A DNA stretch of 43,900 bases, taken from CAVQTK01 sp963716455. Lineage in GTDB: Bacteria > Pseudomonadota > Gammaproteobacteria > Coxiellales > Coxiellaceae. A program made the position numbers and the translations under genes. Below are positions 1 to 8,397 of this stretch, in pieces. The notes under the pieces were generated by a model that searched no databases, was not told the DNA's origin, and was given only the letters and a program-made list of their open reading frames with translations. The stretch is from contig CAVQTK010000019.1 in assembly GCA_963716455.1 (NCBI GenBank), positions 1 to 43,900 of the forward strand, given 5' to 3'. Numbering within the stretch: position 1 is the first letter of the stretch; every line of letters begins with the position of its first letter.

Positions 1-473
1 CAACTATTGCTCCTAAGCCTACGCCTCCATAAATAAACAAAGGATTATAAGCTTGACCTGGATTTTCTGCTACCTGCATGGCGGCTGCGCGAGCCAATTG
101 ATTAGATTTGCCTTCGACAAAATTGGCAAAATTAAATACGCGATTCAAATGACTTTGAGAAAAATGAGTGTTTTTAATGTTCTTTATCAGTTGTTTTATT
201 TTTGTCTAGTTTTTCCCCAACAGTTAATTTACTGCCAATTCGAAGAATAACTGTGGGCGGATGATTATTACCAAAGATGGCTTTTAAAGTGATCAATATT
301 TTGTCAAGAAAGTGATCGTTAATATAGCTGACTACAAATTGATTGGGCGCAAGTAAAATTAAATGATTGGGTTTAATGTCTACTTGCAAAGGACGAATCC
401 AAGTATTAAATTTTTGCGCAGAAATCTCTTCGCGTAGATTATCAAGGCATTTTTCCCAAATTGTACTATCCAC
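1..473 (-). pseudogene. dnaA: Chromosomal replication initiator DnaA, 5' part, frameshifted, runs off the window
   Basis: Initiates replication by binding DnaA boxes at oriC. The first 99 codons (473 down to 174) encode domain I, beginning MDSTIWEKCLDNL with the family's W...W pattern (KFNTWIRPLQ). That frame stops at about 174. After a one-base shift near 175-185 the protein resumes with the start of the AAA+ domain: FNFANFVEGKSNQLARAAA, then NPLFIYGGVGLG. The Walker A lysine is not seen: the last readable residues are GLGAIV instead of GLGKTH, so a second error or the window edge spoils the motif. Domains are in the right order and well conserved, so this is the true dnaA locus. The frameshift is either an assembly error or recent damage; an essential gene favours error. 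The usual divergent neighbour rpmH is absent. Confidence 0.85.
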
Positions 474-516
474 TTTTAGAACCGTAGCTATGATGATTTA
501 AGTTAAAATTATTTGC

Positions 517-530
517 CGCGGCTTGCCGCG
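517..530. repeat. GC-rich hairpin repeat, copy 1
   Basis: CGCGGC-TT-GCCGCG, a perfect 6 bp stem with a TT loop, preceded by TTATTTGC. It belongs to the dispersed family also found at 12534, 13438, 40809 and, in variant form, 40951. Here it lies just upstream of dnaA. Confidence 0.6.
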
Positions 531-801
531 AACCCTTACGCTGTAACTATTCACAGAGTAGAAGGGAAATCCTCTTTTTGCACCAGATGGGACGAAAAGT
601 AATGGCTTACCCTATAACTTGGAACGCCTATCTAAAGCTCAATTTTTTCCGAGACACTGGATGCGTCCTTCTATAGCTGGGTAAGCAAGAATCGCAAATA
701 GGTTTATTGTATCGTTCTGTGTATAAGTTAGCTAGGGAATTTTGAAGAATTTAATAAATATCCACACATCACACTATGGTGTATTTTTATTGTCCTGATA
801 G

Positions 802-817
802 AGTTTCGAAAGAAGTC
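802..817. repeat. Solo terminal inverted repeat of the TA-flanked element family
   Basis: AGTTTCGAAAGAAGTC is identical to the right end of the complete element at 14392-14533. No matching left end is visible upstream, and the base after it does not restore the TA flank, so this is a remnant. It lies about 40 bp before the first ArnT-like gene. Confidence 0.6.
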
Positions 818-854
818 TTTTGTATGTAATTCCTTAATTACGTTATAATGCTCT

Positions 855-2421
855 ATGCGCTCTCTATTTACTTTTCTCAAAGCTCATAGTCTGGTTATAT
901 TATTATGGCTATTGTTAATAATTATTGCAGGAAGTGTGCGCCCCCTATTTTACAGCAATGAAGAAATGCACTATGCCTCTGTTGCCTGGGAAATGTGGCA
1001 ACACCATTCATTTATTTTGCCAATTGAAGGAGGACAACCCTATGCCGAAAAGGGACCCTTATTATTTTGGTTATTTCATTTAGGATGGTTATTCTTAGGG
1101 GTTTCCACTTGGTGGCCCAGATTATTGCCTGAATTATTTGCATTAGGTTGTTTATTATTGTCAGGTGTTTTTGCAGAGCGCTTTTGGCCGTCAGAAAAAA
1201 CTATTGCCCGCTTAGTTCCAATCTTAATATTAGGTAGTTTCACCTGGTGTGGGAAAATAACCGTTATGCGGTTTGACGTTATCACTACATTTTTCATCAT
1301 GACAGCATTATTTTCAATGGTGTTATCAATTGAAGTTCATAAAAAATATTGGTTGTTATTTTCCATTTGCATCACCTTGGGTTTGTTAACTAAAGGACCA
1401 GTGGTGTTAATTTTTATACTTCCTGCTGCTTTGGGTGCGCGATGGTGGGCTAAACCGCTCTATGCTTGGAAGTCGGTTTACTTTTATTTGGGGGGCGCAT
1501 TTTTATTAGGAATCATTTTTGTTGCTTTTTGGCTCGTTCCCGCTGTTATCAAGGGTGGCGGAGATTACGCTTATGCTCTACTATTTAGCCGTTCAATTGG
1601 AAGAGCTACTAGCCAACCATTTAGTCATCAAATTTGGAGTTATTATTTTTTTATTTTAGCTTTAATGTTATTGCCATGGATCATTTGGTTACCTTTTTGG
1701 AAATCTTTCATTTTGTTATATCAAAAAATGAAGCTAGAAGGATTTGATAGAGGTTTACGCTTTCTGACTTTAGTGATTGGTTGTTCTTTCTTATTTCTTA
1801 CTCTTGTTGCTGAAAAAGGGTTACGCTATTTTCTTCCGGCTCTGCCATTTATTAGCCTTTTTGTAACTTATGCACTAGTCAAATTTCCTGTGGCAATAAA
1901 AAGGGGGAATCAGTTTTTGATTTCGAGCTGCTACTTCTTAGTTGGATTGCTCTATTTATGCATTCCTTATTTATTGTCTGGTAAAATGCAGACTAAATAT
2001 TTTTGGCTAATAGAGATGCCATCTGTATGGGGAGTTGGATTTTTAGGTATTGGTTTATTTTGGTTATGTTGGCAAGAAAAAAGTTTAATAAAGATTATAA
2101 ACGGTTTGACCATAAGTACCGTATTGTTTTGGGCATTTTATCATCTAAGTGTTATTAAAACACAAGCCTATTATGGAGATTGGTGGCCACTAGCCCAACA
2201 GGTATCCAATTTACAAGCTGCTGGTTACCCTATAGGGTTTGTGGGAAGCACTCAAGTTTTGGAGTTTTTTGGCCGCTTACCTCGACCCTTAGAATGTATC
2301 AAAAAAGATCAAATAAAAAATTGGATACAGCAAGACTCCCCCTACAGGATGGCTAATAAAGCGTGATTATAAGATTTCTCCAATGCAGCTCCGTCTTATA
2401 TCTGCGGCTCAGGAAAGGTAG
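855..2421 (+). CDS. ArnT/GT39-like membrane glycosyltransferase, copy 1 (frameshift near the 3' end)
   Basis: Polytopic inner-membrane protein resembling ArnT and other GT39/GT83 undecaprenyl-phosphate sugar transferases, which move a lipid-linked sugar such as aminoarabinose to lipid A. The N-terminus has a membrane anchor followed by RPLFYSNEEMHYASVAWEM, corresponding to the ArnT loop with its acidic pair, then YAEKGPLLFWL, matching the ArnT motif YxEKPPLxYW. About ten further hydrophobic segments follow. The frame stops at 2366, but deleting one C from the five-C run at 2338-2342 extends it through SPTGWLIKRDYKISP to a stop at 2421, which aligns with the C-terminus of the next gene. So the apparent early stop is an indel. 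The next gene starts 5 bp further on, suggesting co-transcription of a tandem duplicate. The transferred sugar is unknown. Confidence 0.8.
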
Positions 2422-2425
2422 CCAG

Positions 2426-4207
2426 ATGATCGATATACAGATACAAGACGAGTGTCGATTTGATAAAAATCCGAAACAAATAGTGCCAAAGTTAGTCACC
2501 TCCTTATTAAATTTATTTCAGCTATTGATTTTTAATGAAATGGGTAGACTCGTATCGGTATGGACGGTCTTAGTCATTATATTAGGCTGGATTCGCCCAA
2601 TGCTTCCTTCAAATGAACTGCATTATGTTTCAATCGCTTGGGAGATGTGGGAGCACCATAGTTTCATACTGCCTATCCAAACAGGTCTTCCTTATGGAGA
2701 AAAAACCCCACTGTTATTTTGGCTTATTCATTTGGGATGGTGGCTATTTCGGGTTAACAGTTGGTGGCCTCGTTTGGTTCCTCAGTTATTCATGTTAGGT
2801 TCGTTATTGTTAACCTATCATATAGCTCGCGGTTTGTGGCCACAGCAAAAAAGAATAGCAAAATTATCACCCTGGATTTTATTAGGTTGTTTTGCTTGGA
2901 CAATGCAAATGAAAATCACTTGGTTTGATATGTTGATTATCTTTTTTTGTCTGCTTTCATGGTTTTTTTTATATAAAGCAGTGCAGCAGCATTCTAAATT
3001 TTGGTATGGATTTGGTTTAGCTATAAGCGGAGGAATTTTAGCAAAAGGACCTGTCTTGTTATTATTTGTTTTACCCTTGGCTTTAAGTATGCCCTATTGG
3101 GGCAATGCGCGCCAAAATTGGCTACGAGTTTATTCTTATTTAATTTATGCTGTACTTTTTGGCATGAGTATAGGATTAATTTGGGCTCTTTTAGCTATTC
3201 ATCAAGGCGGGGCAGATTATGCACAGAAGATTTTTTTTACCCAATCAGTAGGGCGAATTACTGGTCAGCACGGAGGGCATAAAGCCTGGTATTTTTATTT
3301 ATTGATGATCCCTGTGTTATTAATGCCTTGGTTATTATGGTTACCTTTGTGGCGTTCTGCGATCAATTGGTATCAGGCTATTTCACCAGGCATAAAAAAT
3401 GCAAATTTGCGATTTTTGGGATTAATCCTATTCCCCCCTGTAATTGGATTATCTTTTTTTGCGGCTAAATCTTATAGTTATGTATTTCCCCTATTACCAG
3501 TGATCGCTATTTTTTTTGCATATATTCTTTATTGTGGGCCACAAATTTTGCGGCGCAGGGATCAAATTTTAATTGCTCTTATCTATTTGTTCATTGGACT
3601 ATCTTACATTTTAATGCAAAAAATATTACCCAGCACCATGCAAATAAAATATTGGTGGTTGACAGACGTTTCTTCTTTATGGGGGTATGGGATCTTAATA
3701 ATGGGGATTTTTTGGTTACTGTGGCGAGAGGAGCGGTTATCACAAGTGGTAATGGGAGTTGCTTTGACCACCATTTTAGGTGCAGTTTTAATTCAAATAG
3801 GAATTAATCACGTAGCAGCTAAATATAATGATTGGCGCTTTTTAGCTCTTGAAATTCAGCGACTACAGGGCAATCATATTCCGGTAGGGTTTCCTAACCA
3901 ACCGCCAGAAGAACTTTTCGAATTTTATGGGAAATTACACCAGCCTGTGGTAGTCCCATTAGGACAAATGTCAGAATGGATTGAGCAGAATCCCGAAGGG
4001 TGGTTGATTTTAACTAATAAAAAGGTTTCTCCAAAGCAGTATTTTTTATATCCAGTTAAATTTTTTCCATTTAGCGAGGAGAATAAAACCAGAATCTTTC
4101 TTGCAAAAGGAAATTCATTACTTTACCCACCAATTAACTTGAAATTATCGAAGAGTTTTCGTTCAGCACGGAGAAGAGAAAAAAAATTCACCATAACACA
4201 TCAATAA
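2426..4207 (+). CDS. ArnT/GT39-like membrane glycosyltransferase, copy 2
   Basis: Paralogue of the preceding gene with the same landmarks: RPMLPSNELHYVSIAWEM, YGEKTPLLFWLIHLGWW, WWPRLVPQLF and many hydrophobic helices, ending in a soluble C-terminal segment (WIEQNPEGWLILTNKK). ATG at 2426 is chosen because AGGAAAGG lies just upstream, inside the end of copy 1; a start at 2363 would overlap the corrected copy 1. It has an N-terminal extension of about 35 residues before the first helix that copy 1 lacks, and a basic tail (RSARRREKK). Likely role is sugar transfer onto lipid A or another envelope glycolipid; substrate not determinable. Sequence divergence from copy 1 is considerable, so the duplication is not recent. 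Confidence 0.8.
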   Translation: MIDIQIQDECRFDKNPKQIVPKLVTSLLNLFQLLIFNEMGRLVSVWTVLVIILGWIRPMLPSNELHYVSIAWEMWEHHSFILPIQTGLPYGEKTPLLFWLIHLGWWLFRVNSWWPRLVPQLFMLGSLLLTYHIARGLWPQQKRIAKLSPWILLGCFAWTMQMKITWFDMLIIFFCLLSWFFLYKAVQQHSKFWYGFGLAISGGILAKGPVLLLFVLPLALSMPYWGNARQNWLRVYSYLIYAVLFGMSIGLIWALLAIHQGGADYAQKIFFTQSVGRITGQHGGHKAWYFYLLMIPVLLMPWLLWLPLWRSAINWYQAISPGIKNANLRFLGLILFPPVIGLSFFAAKSYSYVFPLLPVIAIFFAYILYCGPQILRRRDQILIALIYLFIGLSYILMQKILPSTMQIKYWWLTDVSSLWGYGILIMGIFWLLWREERLSQVVMGVALTTILGAVLIQIGINHVAAKYNDWRFLALEIQRLQGNHIPVGFPNQPPEELFEFYGKLHQPVVVPLGQMSEWIEQNPEGWLILTNKKVSPKQYFLYPVKFFPFSEENKTRIFLAKGNSLLYPPINLKLSKSFRSARRREKKFTITHQ

Positions 4208-4348
4208 ACCAAGGATAATTTACGCGAGGGCCCAGGCGCTAAATCGAGTTTTGGGATTTTTCGACGAATCGGTAAGGATCTAAAGTGTATTCTGTGCAAT
4301 AGGTCTTTCAGTAGGAGGCAAACTGCAGAAAGGTTAATGGAGGGTTAA

Positions 4349-4810
4349 ATGAAAAGGGTCGCTACCGCAATTATAATAATGATGGCTATGGCTTTTATAT
4401 CTTCTGTGCATGCAGAGGAAAATTCAGAAACCCATGAAGTTACCGCTAATGTTGTCCAATCTATTGCAGTTATTTTAGAAAAACTACAGGTGGCAGGTTA
4501 TATTGCGGTTAAGAAGATTGAATTAGAGAACGGAGAATATAGAGCCGTTGCGGTAAATGCGCAGGGTGAAAAAATAAAATTAAGAATTAACGTAAAAACG
4601 GGAGAAATTATTTCTAGGAAAAAAAATAAACCCCGCTTAACTATGTTGGAGGCAGCTAGGAAAGCAGAACAAGCGGGATACTCTAATATAATTAAAATTG
4701 AATCTGAAGGTGATGAATACAGTATAGAAGCTAGAAGTAATAATGGTAAAAAAGTATCCTGCGACATTGACAGCAATACGGGTAAAATTAGTAAAAATTG
4801 GTTTGATTAA
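4349..4810 (+). CDS. Exported PepSY-domain protein
   Basis: 153 residues. Signal peptide MKRVATAIIIMMAMAFISSVHA, cleavage probably after VHA. The mature part holds two tandem PepSY-like units of about 55 residues, each with the pattern AGYxxIxxIExExxxYxxxAxxxxGKxxxxxIxxxTGxI (first around residues 48-90, second around 107-150). PepSY proteins are periplasmic and often act as peptidase inhibitors or sensor partners; no specific job can be assigned. A strong Shine-Dalgarno (GGAGGG) precedes the ATG. The next gene, znuA-like, starts 10 bp downstream, so the two may be co-transcribed, which could hint at metal- or envelope-stress-linked expression. Confidence 0.75.
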   Translation: MKRVATAIIIMMAMAFISSVHAEENSETHEVTANVVQSIAVILEKLQVAGYIAVKKIELENGEYRAVAVNAQGEKIKLRINVKTGEIISRKKNKPRLTMLEAARKAEQAGYSNIIKIESEGDEYSIEARSNNGKKVSCDIDSNTGKISKNWFD

Positions 4811-4819
4811 TGGAAGCTC

Positions 4820-5804
4820 ATGAAATTTAAAAATACCGTTATTATTATTTTTTTTACTTTTTTATTTAATTTAGGTTGTGTCGAAGCTGCAGTCCCCAGT
4901 ATTAAAATAGATGGTGGCTTGTCGTCAGATAAAAATACCTGATTGTAAGCGATCAAATAGTTGCGTTGGAACAACAGATCAAAATAAACAGTTTTCATCA
5001 AAAGTTTATCCCATCAGAATTGTTGCCGCGGAAAATTTCTATGGCAATTTAGCAGAAGAAATTGGCGGCCCCTATGTTAAAGTAACGAGTATTCTTTATA
5101 GTCCAACTCAAGATCCTCATGCATTTAGTAGCAATCTGTCTACAGCAAAATTGTTAGCAAAAGCAAATATACTTATCTATAACGGCATTAATTATGATCC
5201 TTGGATGGAAAAATGGGTTGCAATAAATTCTAATAAAAATAAAGTAGTAATAAATGTTGCTGAACTATTGCAAAAAAAACCAGGAGAGAATCCTCATCTG
5301 TGGTATGACCCCAAAACAATGCCCGCTTATGCCGATCAGTTGACAAAGCTACTTGTTCAACTTGATTCAGTCCATAAAGATTATTATCAGAAACACTTAA
5401 TTACGTTTAAAATAAAGTATCGATTGCTGTCTCAGCGCATTACTGACCTTAGGGAAAATTATCGTGATATGCCTGTTATTGCAACCGAACCTTTATTTAA
5501 CTACATGGCAGCTGCAATAGGATTGAAAATGTATGGAGACTCGTTTCAGTTAAGTGTTATGAATGAAACGAACCCTAGTTTTTCAGCTGTTAAAGACTTC
5601 GAAAATCGCTTAAACAAACATCAAGTTAAAGCATTAATTTATAATAATCAAGTTACAAGTCCGCTGATAGAACATATGCGAGAAATAGCCGAAACTGCTG
5701 GAATTCCTGTAGTTGGTATCAGCGAAATGCAGCCAATGCATCAAGATTATGTGATGTGGATGATGAGCGAGTTAAATGCATTAGCTATTGCTTTGCATCA
5801 CTAA
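4820..5804 (+). CDS. znuA: Metal ABC transporter substrate-binding protein, ZnuA-like (signal peptide in another frame)
   Basis: Periplasmic Zn/Mn-binding protein of the cluster A-I family. The mature domain reads from about 5010: YPIRIVAAENFYGNLAEEIG, then DPHAF (first ligand His), ENPHLWYDP (second His), ATEPLFNYMAAAIGLKMYG (usual third-ligand position, here Glu), and IYNNQVTSPLIEHMREIA. ATG at 4820 encodes a typical hydrophobic export signal (MKFKNTVIIIFFTFLFNLGC, possibly a lipobox LGC), but that frame stops at 4942; the mature domain is in the next frame, open from about 4911. A frameshift between 4900 and 4942 therefore probably separates signal and body. Followed 13 bp later by the ATPase and then the permease: a complete importer. 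Zinc versus manganese specificity is uncertain. Confidence 0.8.
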
Positions 5805-5817
5805 ACTTAAAGAGAGG

Positions 5818-6628
5818 ATGATTTTGGTTGAAATTGAGTTTAAAAATCTCACATTATGGTTTGATAAGAATAAACTTATTTTTGATAACTTTAGTGCGAC
5901 AATAAATAAAGGAGAATTAATTGGCATCCTGGGTCCGAATGGTGCGGGAAAAAGTTCTTTATTGCGCATTATATTAGGCTTGCAAAAGCTTAATGCTGGC
6001 AGCGTTTTAATACGAGGAAAAAAAACACAGCAAGGCATGGCGACAATTGGTTATATGCCGCAATTACGTAATGCTCCTTTGCCACATCGACTTACTGCCC
6101 GATCCTACTTACAAGCTACCATAGATGGATTTCGCTGGGGAATACCGTTGTTAAAAGTTACACACCGCGCACAAGTTGATGAAGTAATTGATTTAGTAGG
6201 AATTGCGGGTTATGTAGATAGACCATTAGTGCAACTTTCAGGTGGAGAGAAGCAGCGTATCGCTTTAGCTCAAGCCTTACTCAGTAAACCTAAAATTTTA
6301 TTATTAGATGAACCTTTAAGTAGTTTGGATCCGGGTCAACAAGCTAAAATGATTGACTTAATACAAAGGATTCAGTTACAACAAGAGCTAACAGTTTTAC
6401 TCACTGCTCATGATATAAACCCTTTACTAAAAGTAATAAATCACATTATTTATTTAACACATGGAAAAACCGCGATGGGGTACGATAGAGGAAGTAGTTA
6501 ATAGCGCTAAATTAACTTGGCTATATGATGCACCAATTGAAGTTGTTAATTTAGAACAAAATTTATTCGTATTACATAAAGGAACAGGGGTTAATATCCA
6601 TGCCCTGGATCATTTCCGCTGTAAATAA
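5818..6628 (+). CDS. znuC: Metal ABC transporter ATP-binding protein, ZnuC-like (late frameshift)
   Basis: Cytoplasmic ATPase of the metal importer. Walker A GPNGAGKSS, Q-loop MPQLRN, signature LSGGEKQRIALAQALL, Walker B ILLLDEPLSSLD, switch His in LLTAHDIN. ATG at 5818 is preferred over 5788 because AGAGAGG sits directly before it and the residues from there (MILVEIEFKNLTLWF) begin the ABC fold. The uncorrected frame ends at 6501. Removing one G from the GGGG run at 6477-6480 gives GTIEEVVNSAKLTWLYDAP and a normal C-terminus ending at 6628, overlapping the permease start. This is a homopolymer indel like several others in the window. Confidence 0.85.
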
Positions 6629-7415
6629 TTTTTTTAGTTACGACTTTATTCGTAATGGTTTTATAGCCGGAACATTAGCTGCATTAGTATGTGGCATTAT
6701 TGGCTATTTTGTTGTACTACGTGGTCAGAATTTTGCAGGACATGCCTTAAGTCACATCGGTTTTGCTGGAGCTGCGGGTGCAGGTTTAATTGGGTTATCA
6801 CCCATCACTGGACAGTTTATTTTAATGCTACTAGCTGGAATTGCTATGGGAGGGTTAGGTGAGCGAACTGCAAAAAGCGATGTTGCCATTGCTATAACCT
6901 TGGCTTTTTCCCTCGGATTAGGGGTACTGTTTTTACATTTTTATAGTAACTATGCTGGACATACAGTCGCTATTTTATTTGGTGATTTATTTGGCGTTTC
7001 TATTCCTCTTATAAAACAGTTGCTGATTTATTCAATTGTTTGTTTAGGTGGCCTTGCTATAATTGGAAAACGACTTTTATTTGCCAGTCTTGAGCCTGAG
7101 CTGGCTCAAGCTAAAGGAATTTCTTTATCATTGTTGGCGATGGTTTTTTTCACACTAGTGGCGGTAGCCATTATTGAGGCAAGCCAAGTTGTGGGAATTC
7201 TGTTGGTATTAACTCTTCTTGTTGGTCCTGCTGCCAGTGCGTTGTGTGTAGCTCGCACTTTTTGGAAAGGTATAAGTTTATCCGTATGGTTAAGTATATG
7301 CATTGTATGGGTTGGCATTTTATTAGCTTATCTAACAGATTGGCCCGTCACGTTTTGGATTAGTACATTAAGTTTTTCTACCTATATTGGTTTTAAACAA
7401 TTGTCGACAGTTTAA
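6600..7415 (+). CDS. znuB: Metal ABC transporter permease, ZnuB-like
   Basis: 271-residue inner-membrane permease of the ABC-3 family (Zn/Mn/Fe chelate uptake). Visible family hallmarks are the N-terminal helix followed by GYFVVLRGQNFAGHALSHIG (the conserved AHALSHIGFAG region), the GERTAKSDVAIAITLAFSLG stretch, and the C-terminal EASQVVGILLVLTLLVGPAA motif. Eight or so hydrophobic segments fit. The ATG at 6600 lies within the corrected end of the ATPase gene (28 bp overlap), as expected of translationally coupled importer subunits. Intact. Confidence 0.88.
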   Translation: MPWIISAVNNFFSYDFIRNGFIAGTLAALVCGIIGYFVVLRGQNFAGHALSHIGFAGAAGAGLIGLSPITGQFILMLLAGIAMGGLGERTAKSDVAIAITLAFSLGLGVLFLHFYSNYAGHTVAILFGDLFGVSIPLIKQLLIYSIVCLGGLAIIGKRLLFASLEPELAQAKGISLSLLAMVFFTLVAVAIIEASQVVGILLVLTLLVGPAASALCVARTFWKGISLSVWLSICIVWVGILLAYLTDWPVTFWISTLSFSTYIGFKQLSTV

Positions 7416-7481
7416 TTAGGTAATTTATGCGGGTTAACGTTGTTAATATAGATTAAAGATAACAAATGAGGAAGCTTCTTC

Positions 7482-8397
7482 ATGAGTCATGAGTTCGCAT
7501 TAGTACGAGATCTTTTTTATACCGGTTCAATTGAAAATTGGAACGCGGAAATTGCACCAGAAATGGGACAAAAGGTTATGCAAGCTTTAGAGTCAGGCAA
7601 AATTCTCTATTTACCCAATTTAAGCTTTCAGCTTGAAAAAGATGAACCAGCACTTTTGAAAATCTCTTTTCATAATCAAAAAACAAAAAATATTAGCTAT
7701 AACCCACTTCGACACCAGGTAACAGGATTGACTCATTCGGAAGTTGCGGAAAACGTTTCTCAAATGTTGCAGCGATTTGAGCGATTAAGTACACAATTAA
7801 TGGCGAGTCTTTGTTCCCAATATCGTGTGCAGGATCATTTAGGTCGTACTAGTTTTCTGACCTGTAGAAATTAAAGGAAGAAAAAGCTCTTATCGAAAAG
7901 ATGATTCTCTATTACATGTAGATGCCTTTCCTTCTACTCCAGTAAATAATTTTCGCATTTTACGTATTTTTACGAATATTAATCCATATGGTGAACCCCG
8001 TTTATGGCGAGTAGGAGAGCCATTTTCTCAAGTTATTCATAATTTTTTACCTAAAGTTAGGGGGATGTTCCCAGGTGAAGCTCACTTACTGTATCTATTG
8101 AAAATTACTAAAAAGAAACGATCTCATTATGATCATTATATGTTACAAATTCATAACAAAATGAAGGCAACCTCAAGCTATCAAAGAAATGTTAGCGCCA
8201 CTGAAATGAGTTTTCCGCCTGGTAGTACTTGGATCGTTTATACTGATCTTGTTTCGCATGCTGCTTTATCGGGAAGATTTGCTTTAGAGCAAACTTTTTA
8301 TCCGCCTATAACCAATATGCTGAACTTTAAACTTTCTCCACAGCATCAGATTCAGGAGATAGGTCAAATTTACGGCCCAGTAAAGTATAAAAAGTAG
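7482..8397 (+). pseudogene. kdoO: Kdo hydroxylase KdoO, split by one inserted base
   Basis: Fe(II)/2-oxoglutarate-dependent enzyme that 3-hydroxylates Kdo in the LPS inner core. The N-terminal 125 residues start at 7482 after GAGGAAG. The frame stops at 7874. Removing the T at 7858 restores GRTSFRPVEIKGRKSSYRK, and the protein continues with LLHVDAFPS (Fe-binding HxD), RILRIFTNINPYGEPRLWRV, and TWIVYTDLVSHAALSG (distal His), ending LEQTFYPPI...GPVKYKK at 8397. Corrected length about 304 residues fits the family. Its 3' end overlaps the convergent RND gene by 71 bp. With the ArnT-like genes it suggests LPS remodelling. One insertion with otherwise intact motifs means either a very recent null or a sequence error. 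Confidence 0.82.

Larger units (their letters stand above)
474..854. other. Gene-free region upstream of dnaA, possible oriC
   Basis: No coding region is seen between dnaA and the divergent glycosyltransferase gene. The stretch holds TGTGTATAA at 718-726 (reverse complement of TTATACACA, a perfect match to the DnaA box TTATNCACA) and two one-mismatch boxes, ATATCCACA at 758-766 and CTATTCACA at 547-555. The 3' half is AT-rich. It also carries a GC-rich hairpin repeat (517-530) and a solo terminal repeat of a mobile element (802-817). Position next to dnaA plus clustered boxes suggests an origin, but three boxes is few and no GC-skew test could be run. Confidence 0.4.

Noticed and set aside
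53..250. Open frame on the plus strand within the dnaA region
   Set aside because: Lies opposite well-conserved DnaA sequence and has no family resemblance or ribosome site.
2363..2425. Start of ArnT copy 2 at 2363
   Set aside because: That stretch codes for the corrected C-terminus of copy 1 in another frame, and ATG 2426 has a better ribosome site.
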